DNA of 12,305 nucleotides from NCBI GenBank assembly GCA_964563495.1, contig CAZLYK010000157.1, forward strand, positions 1 to 12,305, given 5' to 3'. Below, one piece after another: positions 10,642-12,305 of this stretch. The stretch is from CAZLYK01 sp964563495. Lineage in GTDB: Bacteria > Acidobacteriota > Blastocatellia > RBC074. The stretch's first letter is position 1. The number at the start of each line of letters is the position of its first letter. The notes beneath the pieces were generated by a model, which was given only the letters and a program-made list of their open reading frames with translations, made no database searches and was not told the origin of the DNA. Made by a program: the position numbers and the translations under genes.

Positions 10642-11743
10642 TCCTCACCTTCCTGTTTTGCTCGCGCCATGCGCGCGCCTCGCTGAAGGTGCGCGCCGGA
10701 TCCTGATTCCAGCCGACAATCTGTGTCTGATCGGGCTTCGGCGGAATTTGATGGTGATTGCGCCGGGTCATCGCACCGGCCAGACCATCGAGTGCCAGCG
10801 AAAATCCGACGGCCGGCTCAGAAGCGCCGAAGTTGGCGATCAGGTTGTCATAACGCCCGCCGCTTCCGACCTCGACCCCCCATTCCGGCACATAAACTTT
10901 GAATGTCAGCCCGGTGTAATACTCCAGCCCACCCGCCTCGCCCAGGTCGATGTCGAAGTTCTCATTCAAACCGAGCGCGTTGAGCGTGGCATAGACCTGC
11001 GAGAGATATTCGATCGCGGCGAGCGATCTTTGATTGGTCAGTATTTCGCGCGCGCGCTGAATCGCCTCTTCCTTGCCTGCGATCTGTATCAGCCGGCAGA
11101 AATCGGTGCGTCGAGTCGCCTCGACCCCGCCGGCGTGGGTCTGCAAAAACTGATCGAGGGCCAGGCTGTTGCGTCGATCGATCAGTTCCCGCAACCTGGC
11201 CCGGTCTGACGGATCGAGTTTGAGGGAATCAGCCAGGCCGTTGAAGAAGTTGACGTGAGATAGAGCGATGCGAAAATTGTTCAGACCGAGCCGGGCCAGC
11301 ACCTCCGCCGCGACCAGCAAGACCTCGATATCGGCCAGGATGCTCGGTTCGCCGATGTGCTCGACGCCAAGCTGATGGAACTCGCGCGCGGCCCGTTCGG
11401 TCGGCTCGTCGTAGCGGAAAACTTCACCCGAGTAGGAAAGGCGTAAAGGGCGATCTTTATGCCTGAACCGGGTCGCCACCGTCCGCGCAACCAGTGAGGT
11501 CAGCTCGGGGCGAAGAGCGAGCAGCGCTCCGTCGCGATCGACAAAACGGTACGTCCGTTCGGCTTTTTCGGCGCCCATCCCGCGGGCAAAAAGATCGTGA
11601 TAGTCGAACATGGGCAGAATGATCTCGTCATACGACCAGCCGGCAAAGGATTCCATGGCGCGACGCTCAATCTCCCGGCGAAGCTTGACCTGATCGTCAA
11701 AAAAATACTGAACACCGGCCGGAATTTTGGTGAGAGATGGCAT
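10631..11743 (-). CDS. hisZ: HisZ, regulatory subunit of ATP-PRTase
   Basis: HisZ is a catalytically dead paralogue of histidyl-tRNA synthetase that forms a hetero-octamer with short HisG and confers histidine feedback. Class II synthetase motifs remain: LRPELTSLVAR (77-87), YSGEVFRYDEP (104-114), SGGRYDNLI (294-302) and AVGFSLALD (311-319). The histidine-binding segment reads GGLEYYTG, where true HisRS has RGLDYY, so the catalytic arginine is glycine. At 370 residues the protein lacks a full anticodon-binding domain. Only a short tail of about 40 residues with a WNQDPARTFSEARAW segment remains. Adjacency to hisG confirms HisZ over HisS. I took the ATG at 11743; a GTG four codons upstream (11755) is possible, and neither has a clear ribosome site. 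It lies 26 bp after thrB. Confidence 0.94.
   Translation of the reverse strand: MPSLTKIPAGVQYFFDDQVKLRREIERRAMESFAGWSYDEIILPMFDYHDLFARGMGAEKAERTYRFVDRDGALLALRPELTSLVARTVATRFRHKDRPLRLSYSGEVFRYDEPTERAAREFHQLGVEHIGEPSILADIEVLLVAAEVLARLGLNNFRIALSHVNFFNGLADSLKLDPSDRARLRELIDRRNSLALDQFLQTHAGGVEATRRTDFCRLIQIAGKEEAIQRAREILTNQRSLAAIEYLSQVYATLNALGLNENFDIDLGEAGGLEYYTGLTFKVYVPEWGVEVGSGGRYDNLIANFGASEPAVGFSLALDGLAGAMTRRNHHQIPPKPDQTQIVGWNQDPARTFSEARAWREQNRKVRIGA
10648..10654 (-). promoter_or_regulatory. Ribosome site for the TTG start of hisG
   Basis: AGGAAGG lies inside the end of hisZ, six bases before the TTG at 10641. It supports that non-AUG start, because no ATG or GTG lies in frame nearby and an in-frame stop blocks any upstream choice. 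Confidence 0.6.
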
Positions 11744-11769
11744 ATGGCAATTCACTATCTACGAATCGA

Positions 11770-12305
11770 TTAATCCATGAGACGGCCGCGATGATCGACC
11801 TTCACCTCCGTTGCTCGCGCCTGCAGCTTGTGTGAAGCGAACCGATCGACCATGACTTTGGCGATCTGACCGCAATTTCCCAGCGCGAAGGCGATCACGG
11901 TCGAGCCCGCGCCGCTGATCGCGACGCCGAGCAGCCCCGGATGTTCTTCAGTCTCATCGTTGAGCTTGAGGACCTCGCTCAAACCGGGGGCGAGTGGCGC
12001 CCGGTATGGCTGGTGTAAACGATCACGGAGCGCCTCATTGAGCAACTCAAATCGTTCTTCCGCCAGAGCGGCCTGGAGCAATGCTCCACGCTGCAGATTG
12101 TAGATGGCGTCATGGCGTGTGACCATTTGCGGCAAGACCGCGCGCATCTTCGCCGTCTCCATCTCGATCTCGGGAATACAGACAACCAGCTTGACGGATT
12201 CCGGCCAACGGCGCTTGACGGCCAGCAGCGATCGACGCTCCGTCCCGGAGAAGTCGACGAACTCTTTGACTACCGCGACGACCAGCCCGCCGAGCATGCT
12301 CGGTG
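11770..12305 (-). CDS. thrB: Homoserine kinase, C-terminal part
   Basis: A GHMP-family kinase that phosphorylates homoserine in threonine synthesis. The frame is open to the right edge, so the N-terminal half with the ATP loop lies outside the window. The visible 178 residues begin PSMLGG, matching the AP(S/A)LLGG segment of ThrB. VCIPEIEMETAKMRAVLP, AIYNLQRGALLQAAL and LHQPYRAPLAPG follow and are typical of this enzyme rather than of mevalonate or galactose kinases. GHMP motif 3 reads GVAISGAGSTVIAF near the end. An internal ATG at 12297 is not the start. The TAA stop is 26 bp before hisZ, so the gene probably heads or joins the his transcript. Confidence 0.88.
   Translation of the reverse strand, partial: PSMLGGLVVAVVKEFVDFSGTERRSLLAVKRRWPESVKLVVCIPEIEMETAKMRAVLPQMVTRHDAIYNLQRGALLQAALAEERFELLNEALRDRLHQPYRAPLAPGLSEVLKLNDETEEHPGLLGVAISGAGSTVIAFALGNCGQIAKVMVDRFASHKLQARATEVKVDHRGRLMD

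Noticed and set aside
10631..11743. Histidyl-tRNA synthetase (hisS)
   Set aside because: The catalytic RGLDYY arginine is replaced by glycine, the anticodon-binding domain is missing and a short-form hisG follows directly, all of which fit HisZ.

Overview
The window reads as chromosome from a diderm (Gram-negative-type) bacterium. The evidence is an OmpA-type peptidoglycan-binding domain behind a transmembrane helix, and a small c-type cytochrome with a Sec signal peptide. Base composition is moderately GC-rich. The short HisG plus HisZ arrangement excludes enterobacteria-like lineages with long HisG. I cannot place the organism further; an uncultured FCB-group or Zixibacteria-like lineage is only a guess.

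Layout from left to right. Positions 56-2587 (minus) hold topA, a DNA topoisomerase I with five C-terminal zinc ribbons. Positions 2800-3528 (minus) hold hisA. Positions 3529-4160 form a 632-bp gene-free divergent spacer. It contains a triple 9-bp repeat, two stem-loops (the second a textbook intrinsic terminator) and a cluster of nested and alternative inverted repeats. Positions 4161-6225 (plus) hold three genes: a YidB/DUF937-transmembrane-OmpA fusion, a DinB-family protein and a periplasmic cytochrome c. Positions 6221-6354 are a 134-bp element with perfect 36-bp inverted arms lying between convergent genes. Positions 6350-12305 (minus) are a tight operon transcribed right to left: thrB (partial at the window edge)-hisZ-hisG-hisD-hisC-hisB-hisH.

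How the genes work together. HisZ and short HisG form the first enzyme of histidine synthesis. HisA and HisH act in the middle, HisB and HisC next, and HisD last. hisF and hisI/E are not in the window. hisA lies 2.8 kb beyond hisH on the same strand, with three oppositely oriented genes between them. This looks like a split hisBHA order. ThrB, from threonine synthesis, is the upstream neighbour in the same run.

The most unusual signal is a repeat family whose outer edge reads AATAGACAGG. Copies sit exactly at the 3' ends of topA, the cytochrome gene and hisH, and in all three the TAG inside the repeat is the gene's own stop codon. The second is the leader of the YidB-OmpA gene, which has an orphan terminator and mutually exclusive pairings that could form a structured RNA. 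The remaining genes are ordinary housekeeping genes. One HisH motif change (PGVG to LGVG) deserves a check.
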